Shown here one piece after another: positions 23,631 to 36,124 of a stretch of 64,000 nt of DNA. Source of the DNA: Fragilariopsis cylindrus CCMP1102 (Eukaryota > Bacillariophyta > Bacillariophyceae > Bacillariales > Bacillariaceae); NCBI GenBank assembly GCA_900095095.1, contig FMBT01000315.1:62001-126000 (forward strand), given 5' to 3'. The notes below the pieces were generated by a model. It was given only the letters and a program-made list of their open reading frames with translations, was not told the DNA's origin and searched no databases. The position numbers and the translations under genes are program-made. Positions within the stretch are counted from its first letter, which is position 1, and every line of letters begins with the position of its first letter.

Positions 23631-26600
23631 TTATGTGCTACTGTACTTTACGTTAAAAGTGTGGACTGCATCACTATTTGCAATCTCTCGGACATTTTCG
23701 AATCGATGAAGTTGCCAAACATCTGTCATTATGTTTACCATCTCATCAAGTGTTTTATTGGATCTCAAACATTGGAGACAAAAATCGTAGATGACCCTCC
23801 ATGCTCTATCACCGAGTAAGAAATGTTCTCGACTCAATCCCCGTAAGACAAGTGTTTTTAATTCCACCGTTGAAAGTGCCGATGCTGATAGCGCATGTAA
23901 AATCAGCCGACATGCGCCCGGTACGACGGCAGGTTGGAACATACCGCACATGCCCCGCAGCAGAGTACACAGCAAATTCGTTTTGCATCTCAAATTGTAT
24001 TCATCGGTCAAATTCCTGACATTTCTTTTAATTGTATCAGTAGATTGAGTTTGTGAAACGATCGATTCTAAGAATTTTATAGCTTGGATGGATATCTCCA
24101 CTTGTGATCGTAGAATGGATGACACCGCACCGTCCATTGCTTCGCGTAACATTGACAAGTCGGGAGTGTTACCGTCGCGGCTGCCACTGTAATCGCCACC
24201 TTCGTCATGTCCCGCAAGGATATGCAATAAAAATACGGGACATCGTTCAACGCATGTGTTAAGAAAGGAGAACAGCGGAGCAAGCCCAGTGCTGCATACT
24301 TTAATCTCTAAATCACTGTTTCTATTATCCACCTTGGTTTTAGTCTCGGATGCCGATTGACCATTTCCTTGTTTTTGTACCGACGTCCAAACATTCCCTA
24401 GCAGATTCTGATTTTTCATTGCAGCGATTGTCACACGCGAAAGTGAATCCAAACACCTATGTATCTCCTTATCCTTTTCTAAACAGGAGGATTTTTCCTG
24501 CCCGACGTTGTCGCCATCCTCTCTTATTAGTGCAACCTTTTCAATTGCTTTTCCATGAGTCTGAACGGACTGTTCAATGAAGGTTAGAACAGGCGAAAAG
24601 AATCGATTGTTTCGTTGTGCATTCTCGCTTTCTATTACCTTCTTTGCTAGGGCACAAATCTCCTGTAGAAAGGACAATGAAACATTGGTATTGCATTTCG
24701 AAGGCATACATTCGACAAAAAACATTCCCAAAGAATCCAAAATTAACTTCAGTGCAAATGATATAATGACATTCACGAAGGAAGGAGAAGAAGAAAAAGA
24801 GAATTTTGTGTTAGGTTTGGCGGTACTCTACTATCTTTAAATGATATATGCATTGATCTTCATTTTTTGCTTACGTCGTGAAAGCTAAATTTTGATGCCG
24901 CAATAGATATTGTTGGCCAAGCGCGTCTTAAAACCGTCATTGACGGCTCTACGATGTTGGGTCGACCGCTTCTTCCAACCCCCGATAATGTCATTGCTGA
25001 AACGGCGTCTGTAAAAGCTCTAGCCGTTGTCGCAAGAATGATTATTTCGTGTGCAGCCCTATCAAGGGTAGCTGATAAGGTAGCTGATAAGGTAGCTGAA
25101 CAATCTACAGCACGTATCACCATTGCTTCTAAACATGCTATGGATGCGAGAGCCAATGCCATCAGTGATGACTGTTGCTGATCATTTGGTAAGGATGCAA
25201 GAACATGACAGATCCCAATGCACGTATCTTTTCGATCTTGAATCGTCAATAGCTTTCCACTTCGATTACACGCGACAAATATAGCCTCCCATCCCGCTAT
25301 TACAGAACAAAAAATCGGATAAGTCGACGAGGAAGATATCAACGATGAATAGTACAATAGGAATGTGGATTTGAGTGTGATCATGGTAATGGTGGTGCGT
25401 TTACGTACCTCCTAATGCAGAAATAGCCTTGTTCGACAAAAAATGTTCCGGATTTTGAGAAAGTAAACATCGAAGAGTTTTGGCAGCTTGAGAGTAGCAT
25501 GTAACATCAGAATCTCGATGGATGGTCCTCGAGAGTGCTGTATCTGGAAAGCTTGTAGAGCATTGACTTAAGATAAACAAGGGTAAGTCGGCAGCAATAT
25601 CCAATGTACCAGGATGTTGGTCAGAACCGAACCACTTAGCGTACTGGTAGAACAGAGTGGGGGAAGAAAATTCAAGACAAATCGTATGGTACGATCGAAA
25701 AATAGGGTAAGATCATTTTACAGTATTGTCATTTTACGATTTCGATTGATATGGACGGTCACGCGGCGACACTTGAAAAATAATATAATGTATTCTTGCA
25801 TTGTTGTAATATTCACCTTTCGTACAAACCGACAAGCTTGTGCCATTGTCAAAGGATTGTTCAAGCTATAAGGTTTTTTTGCAAGTGCTACCGTACATCG
25901 TAACAGATAATTCGAAACATTAGCGTCTTTCACAATGTTAGCAGAGCTCGCCGTCGTCTTCATTGTAGGTGTAGTCGTATTAGTAATATCATAACTGCCG
26001 GTAATAATCACACTTGGTAATACTTGTTCGGAAACAGCCACCAAACAGAATAATGCAGCCTCTAAATGGAATGAAGTTTGTTCGCCGTCGGTACCAGCAG
26101 CATCACTAACACAAAATTCTTCTATTGCAGCTGTACATGATGCTAAATAATATTCAGAATGGATCCCGTAACATGCATTCAATGCATCCTTCAACACCGT
26201 CTCACGGAACTGATACAAAAATTCTTCAAATTCAACGAAGCATATATCTGATGCCATTAATAATGATGATGGCCGTACTTGTACTACTGCATTATTGCTA
26301 TCCTCATTATAACTAGGAGGATGATGAGGAATAATTGCACGTCGTTGTAATGTTGGTAACCATTGTGTTGCTAAACCAACCTCAGTTCGTAGTATGGGCG
26401 TTACAACAGGCAAAACAATCCCACAAATTGCAACCGATGGATGAGATGCACATTTCGATAAGAGTTCTAATAGGCCTGATTCAGGTATCCGGTATTTGTT
26501 GTTAATAATATCATTACCGTCATCTGCGCCGTTTGCAGTAGCAATAGGTGTCGTCTTTTCCAACACCTGTTCTTGTTCTTGCTGGGTGCTAACCTTGGCG

Positions 26601-27804
26601 TATCCAAAGCAAACAGCTGCTGCGATCCGAGCAAGCGAATGACCCAATGCGTGTGCCCGATCATTGAAACATGTTTCTGCTGAAGATTGTTGTTTTTGAT
26701 GATTGCTTCCATCTTTACCACTTATTGCTGTGGTAAATGATGGAAAACGACATTTTTGTTTTTCAACATTCATTGATAAATCATATAATATATCACACAA
26801 TTCTTTTGTTTCAATTGTGTGTAATTGTTCCTGTGATACATTCGACCGAAATGAAACTTCATCAGGAACTTGCATTAGGTACCTTGTTTGTGTCATCCTT
26901 GCATCACTGATCAATGATACTGATACCTCTTGTTGGCGTTGGCGTGGAGGAACTACAATATGCCGTTCTACCACGTTCTCTATAAGATCAGCTAGAGCAT
27001 TCATAACTCTTGGTGAATCTGTTTGTAAGGCTTCTCCTAGAAGTTCTGTTAGATTGACCTTTTCCGAAGAAGCCAGGGGGGGGGGGGAGAGAGAGAGAGA
27101 GAGAGGGGGAAAAAGGAAAACGTTGGTGAGTTAGTTGCTTCTTCTTCTTCTCAAACAAAATCTTCATCTGCGTTTCTTTCTGCAACCAACTTAACTTATA
27201 ACTTACCCGAACCTTACTCCCTATATGTTTCACTTGTGCTAAACTAAGATCAGTTGTTTTACACCATGCAGAAATTGCATTTATACCCATTGCAATGATT
27301 CTATCATTGATACCATCATTATTGCTACTGTCATTGTTGTTATCGTTGTTGTTATTTTCATCATCGCAATCGTCATTATCATTTTGCTGCTGTTGTTGAT
27401 GTCGTAGTTTTTGTTGTTTTAATGATATAAAACTATCATACAATACAGGCCCAAGTAATACATTTGCCATTATTGGTAATGATAATCTTTGTAATACATC
27501 AACCGTTCCAAACGGTGATGCATGTACAACACTAGTAGTAGTAGTATTTTCCGATTCCGATGCAATATGATATAATACACATGCTAATGAATAGGGTGGT
27601 AATCGATGATGTAATGATGATAATTTTCGTTTTGTTCTTTTTCTCATTGAAGAAGTGGTTGATTGTGATTGTGAAGGCGACGACGAAGATGATCCTTTTC
27701 TTTTACTATTGCTGCTATCGTAGTTGCTTTCATCGTCATCCTCGTTATTGTCACCACCATAATTACTATTATTTCGATTATCGTCATCATCGTGAACATC
27801 GTTT

Positions 27805-27849
<45 letters not shown>

Positions 27850-29102
27850 TCGTCGTCATCGTCATAGGCAGTAGCAGCACCACCATTAGTAGCAGTAAAA
27901 TCAGAATCAATAGTTGCACCTGGTATAATCCAATCATTTAAAAATCTTTGTAATCTTTGTGGTCCATTCGATACTGCATTAACAGCTAGAAATTTGCATA
28001 ATGTTTCAATAACCAATGGATCCTCAAATGATGTTGTATTTGTTGATACACTGGCGGTAGCAGCAGCAGTACTACTACTTGTATTAGTGTGATGGTTACT
28101 ACTACTATTATAATGGAATGAATATGCAGCTATCCGTCCTGTAACAATTTCACGTATTTCTGCATTAGAATGTATCAATTGTGGCAATATGACACGGATG
28201 ATATTATTATTTTCGTTGGTTGTTTCATTCTGGTCTTTGATAATATCGTCATCGTCCTTACTACTATCCTCATCGTCGTCATTTTTCTTCATCTTCCTCA
28301 TCTTCTTATTAACAGGACTAGTAGTAGTAGCAGTACTATTATAACAATAATTTTCAATACATGTTGATACCATTCGTTTATCAATATCATCTGATCGTCT
28401 TGCAACTTTTACAGCAAATTCTGCTAACAATCTTGTTTCCGATAGTAAAAGATGAGGAAGAGGACTATTACTATTAGTAGTGTGTTGATTATTTTGACTC
28501 TGGTTTCGATTTCGATATTGTTGTTTTTGTTCTTCTTGTTCATAACTACGTTCTATTTCATTCATCGCTTGATGTAGAAAATTCCAGCAACCGAAAACTT
28601 TAAAAGCCGTATTAGTACTACTGCATGTACTTCTACTTCCAACACCAACACCACCGGTAGAGAAGGAACCACCACCACCACCACCTGAAGCAGTAGCAGT
28701 AGCAGCCGTATCCAATACGTAAACACTTCCAGTTTGATAAAGGAATGATCGTGCAGCTGCAGCCGCAGAAGCTTCAGCCTCAGCTGCCGCGGTTGATGAT
28801 GCTACTGCGTTGCTGTTGTTGGGATCATCATCATCATCATTATCATCATCATCACTGCCATCATCGTCGACGCCATCGTCATCGTCGCCACAATCATCGT
28901 AACCTACTCTTCTTCTTCTACTACTTTTGCCACTTCTTGATATCGTTGACGTTGACGTTGACGCTGCCAATTGCTTCTTATTTAAGGCGCGAGTCAAAAC
29001 ATCAATAGCAACAGCCGTTGTGATTCTACTACTACTACTACTACTACTTGAGCCTCCTCCTATTGTAGCTATTGCTTGCCGATCTCTATCTGCGTCCTCC
29101 AT
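23631..29102 (-). CDS. Importin-13/transportin-3-like karyopherin, five exons
   Basis: Exons in transcription order are 29102-27207, 27058-25817, 25643-25409, 25296-24875 and 24746-23631. Every junction is GT...AG, the phases fit, and the total is 1636 codons. The protein is alpha-helical throughout and consistent with HEAT repeats. The N-terminal part has GCWNFLHQAMNEIERSY and LLSETRLLAEFAVKVARRSD, then VILPQLIHSNAEIREIVTG. The exon 1-2 join reads into LTELLGEALQTDSPRVMNAL. Later exons give KWFGSDQHPGTLDIAADLPL, GWEAIFVACNRSGK, LLCTLLRGMCGMFQPAVVPG and a C-terminal LGDRAWRVIYDFCLQCL. This layout is like the importin-13/transportin-3 branch that carries SR and other cargo across nuclear pores under Ran control. 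Long Asp, Asn and Ser runs inflate the length well above the usual ~950. The family is inferred from helix pattern and length. Confidence 0.6.
27076..27105. repeat. Poly-G plus (GA)n in an intron of the karyopherin gene
   Basis: Twelve G followed by about nine GA units. On the coding strand this is a CT/C tract just before the exon 2 splice acceptor, mirroring the arrangement in the SulP gene. Confidence 0.9.
27804..27862. repeat. (TCG)n triplet repeat coding for poly-Asp
   Basis: A near-perfect TCG repeat giving about twenty Asp codons on the minus strand in exon 1 of the karyopherin gene. It is prone to length polymorphism. Confidence 0.95.
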
Positions 29103-30295
29103 TTTGCTCTTTGACTTCGACTTGTCTATTTATTATTTGATAATTGCCTACTACTACTTACTTAGCTTTACTACTAGAGTAAGTGAGTAGCATCCGTTGC
29201 TCCTTCGTTTCTTCTGCTTACGGTACTTTCTACGTATTTCCTAAAAATCTCCTCGAGTGTCGACGAACAACCAAGTACAAAAAAGATAATTACTAGCAAT
29301 TGCATCTATCAATCAATGCGAATCAATCTTTGAACAACTAAAGTGCAATGTTCAATTGTAGCTAGTATCTTAGTGCAATGCCGATGGTACAATAGTATTT
29401 GCGATTGATGGATGGATGCTGCTGCTGCTGCTGCTGCTGTTTCTGATGACAACACGATCTCTCGGCGTCTGGTCTGGCGCCTGGTGGTGATCGATTTGAT
29501 TTGATTTGTGCGTCGTCGTCGTTTGTTTATTCTGAACGAGTGAACGGCAAAACACACAAATTCGAAAATGATATCAAAAAACATCACATCACATCAAAGA
29601 ATCCTAGGAATTCGGGACTTACTACACCTTAAGAAAAGATGGAGCGTGACTAAAAATAATGTGACTGATGTGTGTTGTACTGACGTCACAGGCCTCGAGA
29701 TGATTTTAATAATCGGTCGATAGTACTAGTATGCTGGCAGATGATGGATTCATTCTAGTCTGCCATCTAGCCAAAAATTGAGCAAAATATATATTTTACC
29801 CCCCACCTACCCCCTATAGACACCAAACTAGTATATAATAGCCTAAAATGAGAGAACTGATACTAGCTATACAGCCAAACGCTTGTGTGATATAGGAACA
29901 AATCAATTAATTCCTACTTCCTTCAACTAATTTGCAATATTGAGACCATATTTTGTGAAGAGTGGATAATTGAATTAGGAATGAGAGAGATTGTGCCAGC
30001 TCTCCATGGCATATAGATAGTGTATCTGACTAAATTTTAGGACCATAGTGCTGATTGAGATGGCATATTCTATCAATCAATCAGTCAATCAACTCTGAAC
30101 AAAGTACTATAGGCACGTTCCAGCCCAACCCCGACTTAATTTTTTTGATTCAAAAAATATGCGCAATACCTCGCGACAGGAAACTTCTTTTAAATTATTA
30201 AGAATTGAAATGGAAAATTCTTTATCAACACATGACAATGGGAATGTATTGAATCGAACCTATACAAAGCAAACTTTGCGTATTTCCACCCAGTA

Positions 30296-30332
30296 AAAAG
30301 ACATGTGCCTTTGAACGGGGTGTGCTGTGTCT
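30296..30332 (+). repeat. Dispersed repeat motif, copy 1
   Basis: Copy of a ~38-base sequence with approximate core AAGAAAGCATGTGCTCTTGA, followed by ACGG-like and GTGTC-like bases. Other copies start near 31028, 39566, 39905 and 43912, all in the same orientation. Confidence 0.6.
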
Positions 30333-30633
30333 CAAGATAGGTAGGGCGCTAAGTCCAATTTTTGATGGAATTGCACCCGCATAAGGAATAGACCCTATGA
30401 AGTGGTGCCGTTAATGGTGCCATAACTGGAATCCTGTTAATTAAATAGATTGATACCCATGGAGGTTTGATTATTTACATTCCCATTGTATACACACATG
30501 TATTGATGGAAAAACATTTCTTCTTTCAATTTTAATGCACAAAAACAAAATTGTTCGTGTATTTACAAACACAAGATATTTGAATCCGCGTGTCATGGAA
30601 ATTCTTACCTAGGATTGGACCCTGTCAATCATA

Positions 30634-30690
30634 GATTAACAGGATTGGTGCAATAAAGAATTTTCTGGTATTTTGCATGTAAAAACACAC
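30634..30690 (-). repeat. Solo terminus of the CAGGATT foldback family
   Basis: Begins TTAACAGGATTGGTGCAATA and continues through a CTGGTATTTTGCATG-like segment into a short A run and ACAC. It aligns for about 55 bases with the reverse complement of 39505-39562, the right end of the foldback element. The TTAA directly abuts the CAGGATT end. Confidence 0.6.
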
Positions 30691-31089
30691 CATTGATCGC
30701 CCACACCATGGATTGCTAGGACCTAATGGATCGCCCAATGACAAATGGAGACAGCCTTGTACAGAAGAAATACCAACGCACATGAGATAGGAACATGGGA
30801 TGTAAATTCCATACTGTGCTCACTTTAATCTCTAATAAAATCATTGCCACTCTAACAACTAATAGAACATTAACAACTACTTTATGTATTAGTATTTACA
30901 TCTTATACACATAAATATTATTGTGCAGGCACACATTCTGCCCCATTTCTTGTGATAAACGCGAATATTCCAACTGCGTGTTTCAATTTGGGCTCATAGT
31001 GCTGTAGGTACAGCACATTTTTTCATGATAAGAAAGCATGTGCTCTTGAACAGAGTTGTATTGTGTCCTAGCAGGATTCTGGTTATAAG

Positions 31090-31094
31090 GTATT
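31090..31094. repeat. Target-site duplication GTATT, left copy
   Basis: Five bases directly before the left LTR, identical to 38945-38949 directly after the right LTR. Confidence 0.93.
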
Positions 31095-31490
31095 TGTTGA
31101 AATACAGTAATCGCAACGCCGTGGGTATTGGTATGTTGCTTATTACGTAATGCTTGAAGATACTAGAGTGATATATAGGTTTGAATACTATGTATGGCTA
31201 GCTTATTAACTTGTTGTTATTATTTACCTATTGCATAAGTTTTATAATAAATAATGACTAACATTGGTGATGGCAATCCGAGGTGCCGATGGAGGTGCTT
31301 ACATTGCGTTACATTAACGCAATGCAAATACAACACATCTTTTCTCTTCAATTGTCAACCACACGATAATGCGCAGCATATAAATATTTATTGTGAGGAA
31401 ACAACATGCACAGATGTCACGACGTTCGTGACACACAATGACTGTTGTGAAAACCTCACAGGACTCGTATTAATAATTGAATCCCCAACA
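31095..31490 (-). repeat. 3' LTR of the copia element
   Basis: 396 bp, TG...CA, and identical by eye to 38549-38944. Next to it inside the element is a weak purine-rich tract (minus-strand AGGAATGTAGGAGTG) that may be the polypurine tract. Confidence 0.95.
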
Positions 31491-31557
31491 CACTCCTACA
31501 TTCCTATTGATGTGTTATCATCGATATGAATGCAACTAATATGTCCCTTCCATTCAA

Positions 31558-32988
31558 TTATGAAAGGTCCTTGGCAGCGGCTGCCTTAGCGTCGTTATAC
31601 TCTTGATTATAACGCGCTATTGAATCTTCATCGTGGCCCATAAGGGAGTTTCGATGAGTTCTGAACAGGCTCCCTTGCAATGGCTTAGTCAAATAATCTG
31701 ATACCATCTCCTTCGTGGGATGATATATCACGCGAATGCTTCCTTCTTTGATCTTGCTTGTCACATAGAAGTATCGGATATTGATGTGTCTAGTTCTCTT
31801 GGTACTAGATGCTTGTCCATTGTTCTCGAGCTGTATTGTGCTCGTGTTGTCCTGTTGAATGACAACATCTGAACCAATCTTATTAAGGATTGAATCAGGA
31901 TTAATTGACTTGAGTTGCTCCCCAACGAACAATTGAATCCATTCAATAAAATTCATAGCGTCATCAACTCCAACCAATTCTGCTTCAGTGGAGCTCTTTG
32001 TGTTGATCTTTTGTTTCAGGGACATTGACATTAAGGCACCCTGGCCCATTGTTAACACGGCACCAGTGTGGCTTCTCATATCCTTGTGTATTGCAAACGA
32101 TGCGTCTATCGACCATAACAGCTTCCCACTTCCATCCCAACCTAATACTAGAGGGATGGATATAGTTAACCTTAGGTACTTCATCACTCTGGTTAATTTC
32201 CGATAGTCAGAGCGTGTAGGAGCTTTGACTCGGGTGCAGAGGTAAGCGACAGCCACTTGGAGATCTGGTCTTGCCCTCTTGGCAGCAAACAACAACCGAG
32301 CTGTAGATCGGTGGAAGAAATCTGCTTCTTTTTCATTCAATAGTTCTGAATCATCGTCCACATCAAATAGATTATTACTCGCTGGTGTGGGAGCTGTTCC
32401 ATTCATGTCACTTGGCATTTCGGCCAGTATGTCTTCTAGATAGTCATACATAGTGAACTTCACTTTGTTCTTTTCACTATAGTCGATGGTTAGGCCCAGA
32501 TAATCATGTATCTCACCAGTGGTAGCTGATAATGGCTTCTTGACGGTACCAAATTCTTTGTTTACGTCATCAAGTACTGAGTCTATTACAGACTGCTTCA
32601 TGTGAGATATTTTCAAATCGTCCACATGAAATTGGATAGTGCATTGGTTCCCTTCAATCATTTTGTTGAAGGTACATCTATCATAACAGTTTGGTTCATA
32701 CCCCCACTCAATCAATTGTTTACTAAGCTTCTTGTAGAATAGGATGGCTCCAAGGAGTGTACCATACACAGCCTTGGTCAGTTTGGCATATACATATTCT
32801 TTTCCATTCCTCTCCACTATATTTTGCTTGTATTTAGGATCAATGGCACATATCATTGTCACCATTGCTCCTTCGAACTTGAGGTAACAGTCCTTATCAG
32901 CTGGGTAATCAGCCTGCAGGAAAGCACCTGGTATATCACAGGTTGCGACCTTCCTGCCTTCAATGGCATCCATTAAACATGATGTCAT
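31558..32988 (-). CDS. Copia pol, part 2: reverse transcriptase and RNase H
   Basis: 476 residues from an ATG at 32988. RT shows VATCDIPGAFLQADYP, then FHVDDLKISH (the Y-x-DD active-site box, here HVDD) near residue 122 and DYLGLTIDYS. RNase H starts about residue 293 with SIDASFAIHKDMRSHTG, followed by KSSTEAELVGV and DYLTKPLQGSLF. The start ATG overlaps the stop of the upstream ORF in a TAATG. This frame, however, is open further upstream to about 33100 and there encodes the KARGCADGRPQRE motif that belongs at the start of RT. The ORF is therefore the continuation of pol after a one-base lesion, not a separate gene. Confidence 0.93.
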   Translation of the reverse strand: MTSCLMDAIEGRKVATCDIPGAFLQADYPADKDCYLKFEGAMVTMICAIDPKYKQNIVERNGKEYVYAKLTKAVYGTLLGAILFYKKLSKQLIEWGYEPNCYDRCTFNKMIEGNQCTIQFHVDDLKISHMKQSVIDSVLDDVNKEFGTVKKPLSATTGEIHDYLGLTIDYSEKNKVKFTMYDYLEDILAEMPSDMNGTAPTPASNNLFDVDDDSELLNEKEADFFHRSTARLLFAAKRARPDLQVAVAYLCTRVKAPTRSDYRKLTRVMKYLRLTISIPLVLGWDGSGKLLWSIDASFAIHKDMRSHTGAVLTMGQGALMSMSLKQKINTKSSTEAELVGVDDAMNFIEWIQLFVGEQLKSINPDSILNKIGSDVVIQQDNTSTIQLENNGQASSTKRTRHINIRYFYVTSKIKEGSIRVIYHPTKEMVSDYLTKPLQGSLFRTHRNSLMGHDEDSIARYNQEYNDAKAAAAKDLS

Positions 32989-35900
32989 TAGGGCGTATAT
33001 AGATACCGTTGGTGAACTGGATTCATCTTTCGATATGTATTCACGTTGGGGTCTACCATCAGCACATCCCCTTGCTTTGATCTTTCCACATCTTTTCTTT
33101 TCAAGAACATAAGATAGTTTAGAGCCTCAAACCGTATTGAACTGCTTGTTTCCGATGGTCGCAACATTTTGACTGCTCCCATTCCTAGGAGGTTGTCATC
33201 AAGTTCCTTCATAGTTGCTTCATATCCCATTGCGCCAAATTCCTTTAACCCTCTATTGAAACCATACTGTGGAGTTGATTTCGATGCCTCTACATGACTA
33301 TATGAGGCGATCGTGCTAAGGACGCACGCTTGCTTCGAGTGTGCTAGGTTCCAATATGAACCCAGGTCCGAATCAAGCTCGCGCGGAGCAGATGGTTCAT
33401 CTTCTTCTTCTTCTTCAGATGTATCGTTAGTAATAATGTCATCGTTGGATGTTATGGTGGGTTCCATCATATCATCGTCTTCAAGATCATCTTCAATCAA
33501 ATTAGTATCATTTTCAAAGATGGTTCTTTTCTTCTTCTTCTTATCCTTCCCACACTCCTGCTTTGATGTTGAGTTAGCGAGATTCATGCCAGATCGGGTG
33601 CGACTGTCAAGGATAATAGGTGCATCTTCGTTTTCATTGAGAGTGTCCCTGTTGTGTTGCTGTATTGGATTCTGAAAGAAGTCGATTTGTGAATCAGGTT
33701 CATCACCGCCGAATCCTTTTGAGTCAGGATCCGATTCATCAACTGTCTTGTCTTTTGCTTCCAGCTTTAGTTCTTTTTTAAGCTCCTCTCGATATTCTTC
33801 ATCCATTTTGAAATCAATATCGGAGGCATTACTGTCATCATCATTGATCACATTAGCAGCAAAGTCGTCTAATGTAACTCTTCCATTGATGTCAGCAAAT
33901 TCAATTCCTTCCGGTTGTTTCTCTTGTTCTGCAATCTCATTGACAGTATTGATCAGAGCTTCGGTGGTTGGAATGATTGTAACCCTATTGATGGAAACGG
34001 GTTGCTTAGTGCTTAGCTTAAACACAACATGACCACTGCCATTGTCAGCGCGACCGATGTATAGAGCATCGATAGATCTTTCCTCATCAGTGCTATTAGT
34101 TCCCCCAGTGTGCCCTTGGACATACTGTCCTACCTTGACAGTGGGACATCTAAACTTCTTTCCTGTTACTATTTCCCTTGGAGATAATATGGAATGGATG
34201 CCGTTCTGCTTAGGTAGTGAGTTGATTAGCATTGTAACTCGGAGTACCATCTCGACTGTAAATCGTTTTGGAATCTTCTTGTATGGCATCATCAGTCTTA
34301 CTGCTCTGATCCTTTCTTTAAGGAATCTGATTTGTCTTTCAACAGTCTCGACGTGCCTGTCAGCATCACATGTTGATAGTGTGATGTTGTATGGCTTGTC
34401 TTGTAGTTCATGTTTGATGCATTCAAATGCACCATCCGCTTCAATTGTCACGACCTTAAACACACTCCTACTTTTGTATGTTTGTATTATCTTCAGGATG
34501 CATGCCAGTATGGCATCGCGATTGTTCTTTCTAACACAGTATGTTTGTATCAATCCAATGTGTTTGGAGTGTGATATAAGAAACTTGATCCCGTTGATAT
34601 GCATGATATCAATTGCTAAGTGGACGTTGGAGTATTCTTTCATGATGAAAGATGGGATGTCTGTTACGTCATCCTCTCTTGGCATAATGCTCTTGTTCTT
34701 GACAGTCTTTCCTTTCATTGCTGGGACGTCAGGTCCAAATATCTGTTTGGCAATACGTACATCCCTCCTTGTGAAAGGGCTGTTGCCAATAACATTATGT
34801 TCAATTGCATTAGCCAGATCAAAGTCACTAGGGCATGCTAGTGCTTCTTGGAGATCCCTGACTTTTGCAGCTCTTCTACAATCGATTGCAGAAAAGTGTG
34901 CACTCTCCCCTTTTACAGTTTGATGTGCCATGACGATATGGTGGTCGTCATTGGTCGTGATATCGATACAGTACATCCCATTGGATGTCTTGCCAAATCT
35001 TACATATGAACCATCATCATTGAATACGTATATTGCATTGTCAATGGCGCTGTCCATAACCACTCGCTTGGTATCAGTAAGCATAGCTAGCGATAGCAAG
35101 TTGGCTACTCCATTCGGATAGAAATAGTAGCCATCCGATGGGAGGGGCAGGGTGTCAAGGTCATCGCATAGACGTCCAATATCCTTGATTTGGAACTTCG
35201 AATCTGTAGTCCGTACGGAGATAGAACTGTTTTCATCAGCTTGGATGTCAGCCAGGAGGAAGGCATCTTTAAAGATGTGAATACTAGATCCGCTATCAAT
35301 AGCAATGGTGGTCCGTGGGCCGACATGCTTACCCCCACTCCTTGCTTTCGGTGTTTGAATTGTAGCAGACAATTCAAATGCCGGAAGTAAATCAGAAACA
35401 AAGATAGGATCAGTTGTAACAGAGACAACTTGGTGATTGAGGACATAGGCACCGTCCCAAATCATACCACCAGTCCAGTAGGGAGAGATGGCATCGTACC
35501 ACGAGATATCTTGACAAGATGGGTCATCTATAGGATAGATGACGGACGTGGAAGAGACTGAAGAGATATGAGGGCGTTTGGTTTGGTTCTTGGATCGGGA
35601 CTGGGAACCAGCATCGGTTCGATCCTTGGTTCGATTGGTATCATTCATCAAATGGGGAATTGATCCTGAGATAACAATGGAATGCCGCTTCCGTCTGCGC
35701 TTGCGTGCAAAGAAGACATGTAGATGGCTTCCGGAAGAGGTCTTGTTGTTCTTGGAGTTGTGTTTTCTGGAAATAGGTTTTGGGCGCATGCCAATGACTG
35801 GATGGGTGAAAATATTAAATCCAGATAGCATGTGTTCAAACTTATGAAACACATTGTAGAACGGTGTGGTGTAGTTGAGTTTATTGAATACAATGGATTC

Positions 35901-36113
35901 AATCTCCATGATCGTTTCACCAAAGGTTATCATAGCATTTCCAATAGCATCACACATAAATGCAATGATTTTGCAATATGTGATCCAAATATTGTTGTAG
36001 AGCGAGTAGCATGTAAACCTGGGTAGTAAACCGGTAGAGAGTAAAAACCATCCTAGACAGATGGATGAATAGATCGTTCTGATCCATCCAGTGTCGTACG
36101 GGTGATAGGGCAT
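32988..36113 (-). CDS. Copia pol, part 1: aspartic protease and integrase
   Basis: 1041 residues. A hydrophobic stretch lies in the first 40 residues. Protease is marked by TIAIDSGSSIHIF near residue 272. A pre-integrase region (ACPSDFDLANAIEHNVIG, QIFGPDVPAMKGKTV) precedes the integrase core. Its catalytic acidic residues are in AIDIMHING (~502), IEADGAF (~557) and HVETVERQIRFLKERI (~589). An acidic low-complexity linker follows, then the RT entry EALNYLMFLKRK. Just after this the frame becomes unnatural, because one base is missing in the T-run 33091-33104 (A-run on the coding strand). It then ends by chance at 32988. Confidence 0.9.
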   Translation of the reverse strand: MPYHPYDTGWIRTIYSSICLGWFLLSTGLLPRFTCYSLYNNIWITYCKIIAFMCDAIGNAMITFGETIMEIESIVFNKLNYTTPFYNVFHKFEHMLSGFNIFTHPVIGMRPKPISRKHNSKNNKTSSGSHLHVFFARKRRRKRHSIVISGSIPHLMNDTNRTKDRTDAGSQSRSKNQTKRPHISSVSSTSVIYPIDDPSCQDISWYDAISPYWTGGMIWDGAYVLNHQVVSVTTDPIFVSDLLPAFELSATIQTPKARSGGKHVGPRTTIAIDSGSSIHIFKDAFLLADIQADENSSISVRTTDSKFQIKDIGRLCDDLDTLPLPSDGYYFYPNGVANLLSLAMLTDTKRVVMDSAIDNAIYVFNDDGSYVRFGKTSNGMYCIDITTNDDHHIVMAHQTVKGESAHFSAIDCRRAAKVRDLQEALACPSDFDLANAIEHNVIGNSPFTRRDVRIAKQIFGPDVPAMKGKTVKNKSIMPREDDVTDIPSFIMKEYSNVHLAIDIMHINGIKFLISHSKHIGLIQTYCVRKNNRDAILACILKIIQTYKSRSVFKVVTIEADGAFECIKHELQDKPYNITLSTCDADRHVETVERQIRFLKERIRAVRLMMPYKKIPKRFTVEMVLRVTMLINSLPKQNGIHSILSPREIVTGKKFRCPTVKVGQYVQGHTGGTNSTDEERSIDALYIGRADNGSGHVVFKLSTKQPVSINRVTIIPTTEALINTVNEIAEQEKQPEGIEFADINGRVTLDDFAANVINDDDSNASDIDFKMDEEYREELKKELKLEAKDKTVDESDPDSKGFGGDEPDSQIDFFQNPIQQHNRDTLNENEDAPIILDSRTRSGMNLANSTSKQECGKDKKKKKRTIFENDTNLIEDDLEDDDMMEPTITSNDDIITNDTSEEEEEDEPSAPRELDSDLGSYWNLAHSKQACVLSTIASYSHVEASKSTPQYGFNRGLKEFGAMGYEATMKELDDNLLGMGAVKMLRPSETSSSIRFEALNYLMFLKRKDVERSKQGDVLMVDPNVNTYRKMNPVHQRYLYTP

Positions 36114-36124
36114 TCGATCTTCCT

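Larger units (their letters stand above)
29103..31071. other. Promoter region followed by a repeat island
   Basis: 29103-29600 is the 5' flank of the karyopherin gene, with a CTG tract at 29418-29440. From about 30240 the sequence is made of diverged dispersed repeats. 30296-30332 is one copy of a ~38-base motif. 30380-30440 matches 39625-39680. 30441-30470 matches 44443-44475. 30634-30690 is a copy of the CAGGATTGG... terminus of the foldback element. No ORF of note. Confidence 0.6.

Noticed and set aside
32986-32990. TAATG stop-start overlap as a translational coupling site
   Set aside because: The downstream frame is open well upstream of the ATG and carries RT-entry motifs there, so the overlap is accidental.
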